A stretch of 64,000 nt of DNA from positions 1,550,001-1,614,000 of the forward strand of contig NZ_CP065546.1 of NCBI RefSeq assembly GCF_015999545.1. Direction: 5' to 3'. Position 1 is the stretch's first letter. The number at the start of each line of letters is the position of its first letter. The notes beneath the pieces were generated by a model. It was not told the DNA's origin and did not search any database. It saw nothing but the letters and a program-made list of their open reading frames with translations. This stretch comes from Lysinibacillus sp. JNUCC-52. Lineage in GTDB: Bacteria > Bacillota > Bacilli > Bacillales_A > Planococcaceae. The position numbers and the translations under genes are program-made. This document shows, in pieces, positions 27,204-35,352 of this stretch.

Positions 27204-27794
27204 TTATTTGAAATATTGTATCAACAATGGCTGTAATTGTTTTTTATGCGTAATTGCTGCATCAACCGTCTCGACCATTTGAGTAAAATCAGCTATTAAA
27301 GAATTCGGTTTTCCATGTGGAGAATCCTGACCGAATGGGATAAAGTAGATATTTTTTGAATTGAGCAATTTCATAATATTGATGCCGTTAAGTCCAAGCG
27401 CATCGTTTGTGGAAATGCCTAGAACGACAGGCGAACCATTTCGTAACGTTGCCTTTGCCGCCATCAACACAGGGCTATCTGTCGCTGCATTGGCAAATTT
27501 GCTAATACTATTACCTGTCATTGGCGCTATAACCATTGCATCCAATGGATTGGATGGTCCAAATGGTTCTGCTTCTTTTATAGAAGAAATAACTTTTTCT
27601 CCTGTCAGTGCCTCAATTTTTTCTATCCATTCTTCTCCTGTACCGAAACGTGTCGCGGCATGTAATACCGAATGGGTAATAATCGGGATAACTGTAGCCC
27701 CTGCATTAATAAAGTTTTGAATTTTGGGTACAACATCCTCATACGTGCAATGTGAAGCCGTAATACCTAAACCAATTCGTTTACCCGTCAGCAA
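27204..27794 (-). CDS. dpaB: Dipicolinate synthase subunit B
   Basis: 196 residues from a TTG at 27792-27794 with AGGAGGAAG upstream; the start overlaps the dpaA end (TTGCTGA). Flavoprotein-like fold: KRIGLGITASHCTYED at the N-terminus, VIAPMTGNSISKFANAATDSP, and a C-terminal FIPFGQDSPHGKPNSL. With DpaA it oxidises dihydrodipicolinate to dipicolinic acid in the mother cell, for spore core heat resistance. Also called SpoVFB. Confidence 0.95.
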   Translation of the reverse strand: MLTGKRIGLGITASHCTYEDVVPKIQNFINAGATVIPIITHSVLHAATRFGTGEEWIEKIEALTGEKVISSIKEAEPFGPSNPLDAMVIAPMTGNSISKFANAATDSPVLMAAKATLRNGSPVVLGISTNDALGLNGINIMKLLNSKNIYFIPFGQDSPHGKPNSLIADFTQMVETVDAAITHKKQLQPLLIQYFK

Positions 27795-28567
27795 TTTTCT
27801 TCCTCCTCTATTGCCTTGCACAAAATTTCTGCCGCATTATGTGCAAAGTATTTCCCAGGTAATGATGGCAATAGTACATATGTCTGTAACTGGTCAGCAT
27901 CAATATCTAAGCAGCCTGGCTCTGATGCTAAATCATATAACACGGCAGGCACATAATCTTGAAACGATTCTGTAATCCACTTAGCAGGAATCGTATTGAT
28001 GAAAATACCATCATGTACCGACCATTTGCGATCATCTAAATCAGACGCTTTATAGCCATAAGCTTTCGCTTCACTCACTTGTACCACTGAACGCGCAACA
28101 ATATGGACATTAGCACCCATTTTTACTAGTAAAGAAGCGAGCATTTTGGCGATGCGCCCAAAGCCTGCGATAGTAAAGTTTTGTCCGTAAATACATTTCT
28201 GCTCGAGTCCGTAAAACGTTGCGATAAATCCCTCCGCTGTCAACCTTGCATTTTGCCAAATAAAGGACTCTTGCTGTAAATAACAATTGGTCTCATTTTT
28301 TTCAAGCAATTGTTTCCAATGCATTGTCAATCGCCCAGTATAAAACTTAACTTGTGATATGCCATATAATTGTTCTACTTCTATCTTCAAAGGAAGTATA
28401 GGCAGAATAATTTTATTGGGCTGAAACTCTAAAACAAGTTTATTTAACTCCTCATTCCAAACAGAAGTTCTTTTATAGAATACTGTACGTGAAGGACTAC
28501 GTAGCATCGTTGCTAATTCTTTCAATCTTGAGTCCTCGCCGATCACCAGCCATTTTTCGTTTTCCAA
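27788..28567 (-). CDS. dpaA: Dipicolinate synthase subunit A
   Basis: 259 residues, shorter than the roughly 297 of B. subtilis SpoVFA. Two Rossmann-like parts: an N-terminal WLVIGEDSRLKELATML and a central NAD(P)-binding FTIAGFGRIAKMLASLLVKMGANV. The C-terminus LLPSLPGKYFAHNAAEIL is family-typical. It forms dipicolinate synthase with DpaB. It is downstream of ymxH by nine bases. The interval between the two Rossmann parts is compact, accounting for the length difference; no frameshift is evident. Confidence 0.93.
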   Translation of the reverse strand: MENEKWLVIGEDSRLKELATMLRSPSRTVFYKRTSVWNEELNKLVLEFQPNKIILPILPLKIEVEQLYGISQVKFYTGRLTMHWKQLLEKNETNCYLQQESFIWQNARLTAEGFIATFYGLEQKCIYGQNFTIAGFGRIAKMLASLLVKMGANVHIVARSVVQVSEAKAYGYKASDLDDRKWSVHDGIFINTIPAKWITESFQDYVPAVLYDLASEPGCLDIDADQLQTYVLLPSLPGKYFAHNAAEILCKAIEEEENC

Positions 28568-28576
28568 AAGCTCACC

Positions 28577-28840
28577 TCACTGTAAAAATTCGGACTGTAC
28601 CGTCGTTGTTTTGTTAAATAAAATACGATCTTCCCCAATTAATATAATTTCATGCCATGGAATCATTTCGCTAACTTTCACTTTCTTCTTTTGGAATGGT
28701 AATTTTTCTTTAATAATCTCAAATCCATGTATCTTTCCTGTTTGCACATCTAATAGGCATTCTGTGTGGGCCAGTATGCCAAAATGTACACCACCTTCAA
28801 CTTGAATTAACTCTTTATCCACCATTTCAGATAATAGCAT
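28577..28840 (-). CDS. ymxH: YlmC/YmxH family PRC-barrel sporulation protein
   Basis: 87 residues, one PRC-barrel-like domain (LLSEMVDKELIQVEGG, CLLDVQTGKIHGFEI, VSEMIPWHEIILIGEDRILF). Members are induced in sporulation in Bacillales, and ymxH precedes spoVFA in B. subtilis. AAGGAGGGAGATGAGGC precedes the ATG. Biochemical function is not established. Confidence 0.87.
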   Translation of the reverse strand: MLLSEMVDKELIQVEGGVHFGILAHTECLLDVQTGKIHGFEIIKEKLPFQKKKVKVSEMIPWHEIILIGEDRILFNKTTTVQSEFLQ

Positions 28841-28869
28841 GCCTCATCTCCCTCCTTGAGCCGTTAACC

Positions 28870-28898
28870 CAATATATGCCGAGTTTTTGCAAATCGTG
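28870..28898 (-). promoter_or_regulatory. Possible SigK-type promoter for ymxH-dpaA-dpaB
   Basis: Minus strand: CAC (28896-28898), 17-bp spacer, CATATATTG (28870-28878), close to the SigK pattern AC-n16/17-CATAnnnTA. The B. subtilis spoVF operon is SigK-dependent. The match is short and could occur by chance. Confidence 0.35.
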
Positions 28899-28922
28899 CC
28901 CGATATTGAAAGTACTTCAATG

Positions 28923-28963
28923 TTGCAACTTTCGACCGAACTGTGTATAGTGTGTATATACAG
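28923..28963 (+). promoter_or_regulatory. Promoter and operator of the ABC-2 exporter operon
   Basis: -35 TTGCAA (28923-28928), 17-bp spacer, -10 TATAGT (28946-28951). An inverted repeat CTGTGTATA-n5-TATATACAG (28941-28963, one mismatch) covers the -10 and start region. A YtrA-type regulator encoded next would bind here and block transcription; that link is inferred. Confidence 0.7.
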
Positions 28964-28990
28964 TTTTAGAGAAATAAGAGGTGAAGATTT

Positions 28991-29368
28991 GTGCATATCC
29001 ATTTAAGTAATGCGAGTGATAAACCAATTTACGAGCAAATTACTATACAGCTAAAAGAGGCAATTTTAGCTAATAAATTACAAGCTGGCGATGCACTCCC
29101 CTCTATTCGTGCACTCGCAAAGGATCTTAAAATTAGCGTTATGACAACAAAACGGGCATATGCAGATTTGGAGCGAGATGGCTTCATTGAAACGGTCGCT
29201 GGGAAGGGCAGTTTTGTCACTGAACGCAACCAAGACTTTCTTCGTGAGGAATTATTGCGTCAAGTAGAGGAGTATTTGCACAAAGCCGTAAGAACAGCTA
29301 AAACTGCAGGGCTTACAAAAGAGGAATTAGCAGACTTACTTTCGTTAATTGTAGAGGAGGACCACTAA
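28991..29368 (+). CDS. GntR family regulator, YtrA type
   Basis: 125 residues: a winged helix (ALPSIRALAKDLKISVMTTKRAYADLERDGFIETV... about 35-75) followed by only a short two-helix C-terminal tail, the mark of the YtrA subfamily, which usually controls ABC exporters. GTG start with AGAGGTGA upstream. It is joined to the ATPase gene with no gap (stop TAA, then ATG). Family members often answer cell-wall-active antibiotics; the inducer here is unknown. Confidence 0.88.
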   Translation: MHIHLSNASDKPIYEQITIQLKEAILANKLQAGDALPSIRALAKDLKISVMTTKRAYADLERDGFIETVAGKGSFVTERNQDFLREELLRQVEEYLHKAVRTAKTAGLTKEELADLLSLIVEEDH

Positions 29369-30217
29369 ATGAATGCCATCGAAATTCACGATGTACACAA
29401 AAGCTTTGCAGGTTTCTCATTAAAGGATATTAGTTTTTCAGTACCTCAAGGAACTGTTATGGGCTTTGTTGGAGAGAACGGTGCAGGTAAGTCAACTACC
29501 ATTAAATGCATACTCAATTTATTAAAAAAAGAATATGGCGAAATTTTTCTTTTCGGCAAAGATATTGTCGAACATGAGCTTGCGATAAAAAACGACATCG
29601 GTGTCGTTTTCGACGACTTGCACATACCTGAAACGCTTAATGCGACGCAGCTCGACAAATTCATGAAAAAAGTATTTAAAACATGGGATTCTACCTATTA
29701 TTTTGAGCGACTGGCTCAATTTAAAGTACCTGAGCGAAAAAAAGTAAAGAAGTTATCCCGTGGAATGAGGATGAAGCTGTCGATTGCATTAGCGTTATCG
29801 CATCATCCAAAATTATTAATTTTAGATGAACCGACAAGTGGACTAGATCCAATTATACGTGATGAAATTCTCGACTTATTTTTAGATTTTATGCAGGACG
29901 AAACACATAGCATTTTATTTTCATCACATATAACGAGTGATCTGGAAAAGATAGCGGATTATATAACATTCATTCATAATGGAGAAATTTTATTTAGTGA
30001 AAGCAAGGATATTTTGCTGTATGACTACGCTATTTTCAAAGGCAATAAAGAGGAAGTAAGCGATTTACCTGAGCAAGCCATTATCCGCAAACGTAATGGC
30101 GCTTTCGGGCTAGAGGTACTTGTTCTAAAAAACGAAATAAGTGAAGCATTTACCGTTGAAAGGCCTACTATTGAAGATATCATGCTATTTTACGTGAAAG
30201 GTAGTGTTCAATTATGA
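29369..30217 (+). CDS. ABC transporter ATP-binding protein (ABC-2 exporter)
   Basis: 282 residues, one ABC cassette: Walker A GENGAGKST at about 36-44, signature LSRGMRMKLSIALAL (a variant of LSGGQ), Walker B LLILDEPTSGLD, switch histidine in LFSSHITSD. The C-terminal 70 residues are the non-catalytic tail of YtrB-like proteins. It overlaps the next permease gene by ATGA. The substrate is unknown. Confidence 0.9.
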   Translation: MNAIEIHDVHKSFAGFSLKDISFSVPQGTVMGFVGENGAGKSTTIKCILNLLKKEYGEIFLFGKDIVEHELAIKNDIGVVFDDLHIPETLNATQLDKFMKKVFKTWDSTYYFERLAQFKVPERKKVKKLSRGMRMKLSIALALSHHPKLLILDEPTSGLDPIIRDEILDLFLDFMQDETHSILFSSHITSDLEKIADYITFIHNGEILFSESKDILLYDYAIFKGNKEEVSDLPEQAIIRKRNGAFGLEVLVLKNEISEAFTVERPTIEDIMLFYVKGSVQL

Positions 30218-30840
30218 CTGCTCTTCTAGTGAAAGATTTAATGACCATTCAACGGCAATTAAAGACACAAGTCCTTTTTCTTTTACCTATTCTTTTTATA
30301 TCCTTTGTATTTGGGCAAGGATATTTTATTTTTCCCTTTCTTTTATTTATCCTAATTATTCAAGCAGTCACTGCTCTTACTTATGATGAACTATGTGATT
30401 TTGATAAATATGCCAATACATTACCCATTTCAAAGAGCGAAATTGTTCTTAGTAAATACATGCTCGGCCTATTACTGATGTTTATTGGTTTGATTATTGC
30501 GTTACCTATAGTTTTGATAATTAATCACTTCACCAACAATTGGGAAACAGTTAATTATTTCCTTACATTTAACCTTATTATTGCGGCAGCATTATGTATG
30601 CTTGCTTTATTATTACCAATCTATATAAAATTCGGCTCTATAAAAGGAAGATACGTTCTTATTTTCCTATGCTTTATTCCAGGCTTGATTATCGGTATGT
30701 TAGATGAGTACTTTGCGAATATTTTGCTAGTTGTTTCTAAACTACAACATTTGAGCTATCTCGCACCTTTTATCGGACTTTTTATTTTATGGATATCTTC
30801 TCTTATTTCAACAGCAATCTATAAACGTAAGGAATTTTAG
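30214..30840 (+). CDS. ABC-2 type permease, subunit 1
   Basis: 208 residues with about six hydrophobic helices. The YDELCDFDKYANTLPISKSEIVLSKYM loop between helices 2 and 3 is characteristic of the ABC-2 membrane family 5 permeases that partner with YtrA/YtrB-type genes. Starts by ATGA overlap with the ATPase. Probably forms a heterodimer with the next gene product. Confidence 0.82.
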   Translation: MTALLVKDLMTIQRQLKTQVLFLLPILFISFVFGQGYFIFPFLLFILIIQAVTALTYDELCDFDKYANTLPISKSEIVLSKYMLGLLLMFIGLIIALPIVLIINHFTNNWETVNYFLTFNLIIAAALCMLALLLPIYIKFGSIKGRYVLIFLCFIPGLIIGMLDEYFANILLVVSKLQHLSYLAPFIGLFILWISSLISTAIYKRKEF

Positions 30841-30859
30841 GAGGGAGGTTGTATGTACT

Positions 30860-31474
30860 ATGGAAGCTTTAGTATGGCATAGATTGTCTATGCAAAAGTG
30901 GTATATTTTAATCGTGCTAACTATTAGTGTGACCATTACTTTCGTAAACGTCCGTTTTTTCAGTAACTCTTCTATCGTCATGTTTGCGTTAATTTTTTCT
31001 GTGACGATAGTCGAAAGCATGTATACGCAAGATCATAAAGCGAAGTGGGAACTGTTTGTTAATAGTCTTCCTTTAACGAAAAAGATGCAGTTACAAGCGG
31101 ATTACCTTTATTGTTATGGCTTAATTGCACTACTTTTTATCACATCTGCTCCTATTTATTTTTCACCGTTTTTCGTACATAGCGATAGCTACGAACATTT
31201 CGCTATTTATTTCGCAAATATTAGCTGCGCTATTTTGCTTGTTTGTGCGCAATTTTATTCACATCATATAGAGGAAACTAAAGGGATGCGGTCCTTTAGA
31301 ATGATCATTTATGTATTACTTATTTTTTCTATCAATTTTCCGATCCATTATTATTTATCAATGGTAGCTGCTAATTTGTCAGTCATGTTAATACCAACAG
31401 TCATTAGCGCCATCATCAGTATTTTCGTTTTTCGAAAATGCCATGTGCTGTATAGAGCAAAAGAGATCTATTAA
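30860..31474 (+). CDS. ABC-2 type permease, subunit 2
   Basis: 204 residues, about six membrane helices, with the same family loop YTQDHKAKWELFVNSLPLTKKMQLQADYL as the preceding permease, so the two are paralogues. The start ATG is 11 bases after GGAGGGAGG. An out-of-frame ATG seven bases upstream would give a nine-codon mini-ORF with better spacing, which might limit translation. A strong hairpin follows. Confidence 0.8.
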   Translation: MEALVWHRLSMQKWYILIVLTISVTITFVNVRFFSNSSIVMFALIFSVTIVESMYTQDHKAKWELFVNSLPLTKKMQLQADYLYCYGLIALLFITSAPIYFSPFFVHSDSYEHFAIYFANISCAILLVCAQFYSHHIEETKGMRSFRMIIYVLLIFSINFPIHYYLSMVAANLSVMLIPTVISAIISIFVFRKCHVLYRAKEIY

Positions 31475-31481
31475 ATATAAC

Positions 31482-31515
31482 AAGCCCCACCACGAAAAGA
31501 AAAGTGGTGGGGCTT
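31482..31515. terminator. Terminator after the ABC-2 operon
   Basis: Perfect 12-bp inverted repeat AAGCCCCACCAC / GTGGTGGGGCTT with a ten-base loop, eight bp past the last permease gene. No T run on the plus strand; the minus side is AT-rich, so it may act from both directions between convergent units. Confidence 0.7.
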
Positions 31516-31528
31516 ACGATGTACATAT

Positions 31529-31609
31529 AAGGTGCAAGCTATTTTGTTTACGGGTTGCCGCTCCGAGTAGACACTTTTCGCGGGCATGGCTTCACTTTAG
31601 CTACACCTT
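31529..31609. repeat. Degenerate hairpin repeat (CACTTTTCGCGGGC core)
   Basis: Imperfect terminal inverted repeat AAGGTG-ca-AGCTA / TAGCT-a-CACCTT with the core CACTTTTCGCGGGC at 31572-31585, related to the cores at 5441, 25065 and 51673. Sits between convergent transcription units just after the terminator. Confidence 0.55.
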
Positions 31610-31627
31610 GTAGCAAGTCATTAAAAA

Positions 31628-32122
31628 TTATTTTTTATCAATTACTACATGTTTTAATGTATCAGTAGTTACATCAATATCAAACGCTTTACCAAAGCCG
31701 ACAACGTAACGACCTTCCAATGGCGTTAGCTCAAATAACGAAAAATCAAGTGTACGTAACAGTTGCATCATTTTTGCATTATGCACTTCATCGAATAATG
31801 CAAATACTTCTTCATAGCCTTCATTACCTAATAAAGTTGGTGTACATTGCCAACGTGCACGTTCTGTAGCAAATGGGTTCGCTGTCACGGCCTCATCTGC
31901 CACACAAATTAAATCAACAAATTGAGACTGCTCCATTAATTTAAAATGCTCAGCGATTCGACTAATGTAAACATAGAATTTCCCGTTTAGTCGCACAAAT
32001 GGTGTAGTACTGCTGAACGGCTTACCTTCTGCATCTACAAGACTAAGCACACAACTTTTTTTACCTTGTAAAAACGTTTCATAATCTTGTTTAATTTGGT
32101 CCATGTTCATTTCTTTTTGCAT
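31628..32122 (-). CDS. HugZ-type heme oxygenase-like split-barrel protein
   Basis: 164 residues from the ATG of MQKEMNMDQIK, with GGAGGAAATAGG upstream; a longer reading runs into the ABC gene. It has a pyridoxamine-oxidase-like FMN-binding split-barrel (SCVLSLVDAEGKPFSSTTPFV, FYVYISRIAEHF) and the C-terminal ELTPLEGRYVVGFGKAFDI segment typical of HugZ heme-utilisation proteins. HugZ opens heme to release iron. It is the last gene of the Fur-controlled heme operon, which supports the role. A plain flavin reductase cannot be excluded. Confidence 0.8.
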   Translation of the reverse strand: MQKEMNMDQIKQDYETFLQGKKSCVLSLVDAEGKPFSSTTPFVRLNGKFYVYISRIAEHFKLMEQSQFVDLICVADEAVTANPFATERARWQCTPTLLGNEGYEEVFALFDEVHNAKMMQLLRTLDFSLFELTPLEGRYVVGFGKAFDIDVTTDTLKHVVIDKK

Positions 32123-32133
32123 CCTATTTCCTC

Positions 32134-32916
32134 CTATGCCTTCACAGTACTTTTTAATTGAATTCGTGGAGCAGAATCCCATGATACATATTGTATTTCC
32201 GCTTCCATCCGATAAATTTGCTGAATCATTTGTTCTGTCATCACATCTTCAGGTGTACCAATTTGTGCTCGGTATCCGTCCTTTACAACGACAATTTGGT
32301 CGCTATAACTAGATGCTTGATTTAGATCATGGAGCACCATGACAACCGTCATCCCCATTTCACGATTAAGCTCTCGTACTAATTCCAGTACTTCATGTTG
32401 ATGGGCAATATCTAAATAGGTCGTAGGCTCATCCAATAATAAAATTTGTGGTCGCTGTGTCAATGCCATCGCAATCCATGCGCGTTGCGATTCTCCACCA
32501 GATAACGCTGCTATAGGTTGATCTCGATAATGCATTAATTGCGTTTTCTCTAATGCCCAATCAATGATTGCTTCATCTTCAGCATTTAAACGTTCAAACC
32601 ATTTTTTATGTGGGTAACGACCATATGCGACTAAATTACGAACTGAAATATCTGCTGGTGCTTGATTTCGCTGACTAAGTATGCACATTTTCTGTGCAAT
32701 TTCCTTAGACGAAAGTCGACGTATGTTTTCGCCATCGAAGGTAATTGTCCCACCACTATAAGGCTGCAACCGTGCAATGGCCTTTAGTATTGTAGACTTT
32801 CCAGAGCCATTCGGACCGATAATGGATAGGACCTCTCCTTTTTTGACATCAAATGAAAAATTATGGACAACTTCTTTTTGCTCATAACGGACAGATAGCT
32901 CTTCAATTTTTAACAA
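32134..32916 (-). CDS. Heme/siderophore ABC transporter ATP-binding protein (FecE family)
   Basis: 260 residues: Walker A GPNGSGKST at about 34-42, signature LSGGESQRAWIAMAL, Walker B ILLLDEPTTYLDIAHQ, switch region VLHDLNQAS. All are standard for the iron-chelate class. Eleven bp before hugZ and immediately after the permease stop. Powers uptake of heme or another iron chelate across the membrane. Confidence 0.9.
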   Translation of the reverse strand: MLKIEELSVRYEQKEVVHNFSFDVKKGEVLSIIGPNGSGKSTILKAIARLQPYSGGTITFDGENIRRLSSKEIAQKMCILSQRNQAPADISVRNLVAYGRYPHKKWFERLNAEDEAIIDWALEKTQLMHYRDQPIAALSGGESQRAWIAMALTQRPQILLLDEPTTYLDIAHQHEVLELVRELNREMGMTVVMVLHDLNQASSYSDQIVVVKDGYRAQIGTPEDVMTEQMIQQIYRMEAEIQYVSWDSAPRIQLKSTVKA

Positions 32917-33909
32917 TTAAAACGCCTTCTTTCGCATTAAATATAAGAAATATGGTCCACCAATAACAGCCATAATTATCCCCGCTGGAATATCTAGTGG
33001 GGCAAATAATGTCCGACCACCTGTATCTGCAATAAGTAATACAATTGCTCCCATCGCCATACTCATTGGTAGCATGTACTTATAGTCTGAGCCTACAAGC
33101 ATGCGTGCCATATGTGGAACGATTAAGCCGACAAAACCAATCATGCCGATTGCCGCTACTGAAATAGCAGCTAAAAATACAGCTAAAATTGATAACATAA
33201 TGCGAATACGTGTTACATTTTCACCGAGGTTCACAGCAACTTGGTCCCCTAGGCGGATAATATTCGCCTTTCGGATAGCAAAGATTGATATAATCCAACC
33301 GATAATCGCGTAAGGATAAATCATATGGAGCGAAGCATTTCCCTTCGCGGCAAGACTACCATTTAACCATTGCACAGCAGATGGAAGACGATCGCTATAC
33401 ATAATGGAAAGGAAACCAATGATTCCGCCACCTAGCGCATTAACAGCCACACCTGACAAAATAATGGTAATTGGAGAAATACCTGAACGACGCCAAGCTA
33501 ATGCATAGACAATTGTTGCTGCAAGTAAGCCTCCTACAAATGCTGCTATCGGAATATAGTTTGTGAATTCTGGATTTGCTAACATAATTAGTAACACAAA
33601 GGCAGCAGCACCACTTGTTACACCTGTCAATCCTGGGTCAGCTAGTGGATTTCCCATTACCGCCTGCAATAGCGCCCCTGAAATTGCAATATTTGCGCCA
33701 ATAATCAATGCTAGTAACACACGCGGCAGTCGAATATCCCAGATTATCGTTGTATACACACCTTCATTTGTTCGGCCATTTAATATCGTCGATAGTATTT
33801 CTGGAATTGTAATATGGACACTTCCAAGTCCAATGGCAACAATTGCTGCTATTAATGTCAGCACAAAGGTAGCAATTACGATTATGCGACTTCTCGTTGT
33901 ACTAATCAT
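32917..33909 (-). CDS. Heme/siderophore ABC transporter permease (FecCD family)
   Basis: 330 residues, nine to ten hydrophobic helices. Motifs of the BtuC/FecCD family: IWDIRLPRVLLALIIGANIAISG, MGNPLADPGLTGVTSGAA and VAAIGMIGFVGLIVPHMARML. Only one permease gene is present, so it acts as a homodimer. The stop abuts the ATPase start. Confidence 0.92.
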   Translation of the reverse strand: MISTTRSRIIVIATFVLTLIAAIVAIGLGSVHITIPEILSTILNGRTNEGVYTTIIWDIRLPRVLLALIIGANIAISGALLQAVMGNPLADPGLTGVTSGAAAFVLLIMLANPEFTNYIPIAAFVGGLLAATIVYALAWRRSGISPITIILSGVAVNALGGGIIGFLSIMYSDRLPSAVQWLNGSLAAKGNASLHMIYPYAIIGWIISIFAIRKANIIRLGDQVAVNLGENVTRIRIMLSILAVFLAAISVAAIGMIGFVGLIVPHMARMLVGSDYKYMLPMSMAMGAIVLLIADTGGRTLFAPLDIPAGIIMAVIGGPYFLYLMRKKAF

Positions 33910-33924
33910 AGTTAAACCTCATTC

Positions 33925-34914
33925 TTACTTGTAGAAATAATCTGCAATTGTTGTAAGTGCTGTTTCTACATTGGCAATAGATGTTACACCAAATGTACTA
34001 TAATCAAGCATATAGATTTTGTCATTTTTATAAGCTGACAATTGCGTCCATGCACTATTTTTTTCAATTTCTTGCTTAAATTTATCTTCATTTGCTCCGT
34101 GATCACCTGATGCTAATACAAAAATCATATCTGGATCAGCTACTACAATGTCTTCTAAGTTCATTGGTGAATATGTTGATTCTGCTTTTAACACTGATTG
34201 TGCAATATTATCAGCACCTAAACGCTCAACTAAACTACCTAAATAAGATTTTTCGTTCATTACCATGAATGAATCCGATGTACCAATGACTAACATTACA
34301 GATGGAAGTTCCTTGCCTTTCCCCTGTTCTTCTAGTTCATTTTCTTTCGCTACAATACTTTGTAGCACTTCATTCATTTTTTCTTCTTTCCCAAAGTATG
34401 TACCTAGTACTTTGAAACTTAATTTTAAATCGTCATATGACTCTGTCGGTAAATATGCTGATGGAATATTCATACCTGTAAGTGCTTGATCTAATGAGCT
34501 TTGAAGAGCTGATGCCCCAATAATTAACTCTGTTTGTAAACTTGAAATTACTTCTAAATCAGGTGCCATCGGTGAGCCAATCTTCGTAATTGCTTCAAAA
34601 TCTTTAGGAAGTGGATTTGTCGATGTTGGAACTCCCACTGGTGTAATACCTAATAGGTTAAGCATTTCTGTTAATGGGACAGATGTTGTGACGATCTTTT
34701 CAGGCACCTCTGTCGGGAAACTTGCTAACGCTTTTTGAAATGCTTCCTCATCTACGCCGTCGTCAAATGCCTTTGATGATGCATCCTCTTTTACATCTGC
34801 TGTTACATCTTGTTGTTTATCTGTTTCTTTTTCTACACTTTTTTCTTCTTGCTTCGCACATCCTGCTAATGCACATACAATTACTAAAAGACTAATCCAT
34901 ATCCACTTTTTCAT
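33925..34914 (-). CDS. IsdE-like heme-binding lipoprotein of ABC importer
   Basis: 329 residues. Lipobox LAGC (Cys about 19) after a short hydrophobic signal, then a Lys/Asp/Glu tether. The class III binding-protein fold shows as RIVTTSVPLTEMLNLLGI-type opening (here KIVTTSVPLTEMLNLLGI), GSPMAPDLEVISSLQTELII and LEDIVVADPDMIFVLA. The GSPMAPD methionine position matches the heme-ligand methionine region of IsdE-type receptors; the second ligand was not verified. First gene of the operon, behind a Fur box. Confidence 0.83.
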   Translation of the reverse strand: MKKWIWISLLVIVCALAGCAKQEEKSVEKETDKQQDVTADVKEDASSKAFDDGVDEEAFQKALASFPTEVPEKIVTTSVPLTEMLNLLGITPVGVPTSTNPLPKDFEAITKIGSPMAPDLEVISSLQTELIIGASALQSSLDQALTGMNIPSAYLPTESYDDLKLSFKVLGTYFGKEEKMNEVLQSIVAKENELEEQGKGKELPSVMLVIGTSDSFMVMNEKSYLGSLVERLGADNIAQSVLKAESTYSPMNLEDIVVADPDMIFVLASGDHGANEDKFKQEIEKNSAWTQLSAYKNDKIYMLDYSTFGVTSIANVETALTTIADYFYK

Positions 34915-34935
34915 TTTTCTATCTCCCTACTAATT

Positions 34936-34954
34936 GATAATGATATTCAATATC
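34936..34954. promoter_or_regulatory. Fur box of the heme operon
   Basis: GATAATGATATTCAATATC matches the 19-bp Fur consensus GATAATGATAATCATTATC at 17 positions. It lies between the -10 and the lipoprotein start, so Fur would block transcription when iron is sufficient. Confidence 0.85.
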
Positions 34955-34958
34955 GTTT

Positions 34959-34987
34959 ATAATATCAGACTTCATTGATAATATCAA
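34959..34987 (-). promoter_or_regulatory. Promoter of the heme operon
   Basis: Minus strand: -35 TTGATA (34982-34987), 17-bp spacer, -10 TATTAT (34959-34964). The -35 lies inside a perfect palindrome TTGATA-a-TATCAA (34975-34987). Confidence 0.75.
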
Positions 34988-35001
34988 CGCCTAATTGATA
35001 A

Positions 35002-35025
35002 TATAATTTCCAATTGGAAATTATA
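35002..35025. repeat. Perfect 24-bp palindrome upstream of heme promoter
   Basis: Arms TATAATTTCCAA and TTGGAAATTATA form a gapless perfect palindrome, 15 bp upstream of the -35. It could be an activator or repressor site or a cruciform; nothing in the neighbourhood explains it. Confidence 0.6.
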
Positions 35026-35277
35026 CCTAGCTTTTTGGACACCCTCCATAATTGTTTGAGTGCCAGGCACTTTGTCGCTAAATAGGTTTATTTTCATCTC
35101 AATAATTAGTTGATTCTGTGCCCGTGCAAAGCGACCACACGTAGCTGAAATCAACTGAAATAGTTTAATGCTATACGTTTTAGCCACTCTTTATGAAAGG
35201 CGAGATAGGTTATTTTCACTTCAACATTTAACACGCAAGTCAGATTATCTAATCAATTTGAGGACGCCAAACTAAAA
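35026..35277. other. Gene-free region upstream of heme operon
   Basis: No supported gene. Contains the dispersed repeat copy at 35050-35071. The rest is AT-rich with only short unsupported frames on either strand. Confidence 0.55.
35050..35071 (-). repeat. Dispersed repeat, copy 2
   Basis: Minus-strand counterpart of the 24984-25005 element, with 21 of 22 bases identical, containing the perfect palindrome AGTGCC-a-GGCACT. Confidence 0.7.
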
Positions 35278-35311
35278 CGAGGCATCCAACGATTGAACGT
35301 TAGATGCCTCG
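35278..35311 (-). terminator. mlpA terminator
   Basis: Arms CGAGGCATC / GATGCCTCG plus an inner ACG/CGT pairing, followed on the minus strand by TTTTAGTTT, about 40 bp past the stop. Confidence 0.8.
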
Positions 35312-35352
35312 TAATAAAATATGAATTTTTTGTGACCGCTCTTTAGACTCTT

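Noticed and set aside
34984..35187. 67-codon minus-strand frame upstream of the heme operon
   Set aside because: It runs over the heme promoter, the 24-bp palindrome and a dispersed repeat; no ribosome site or recognisable protein.
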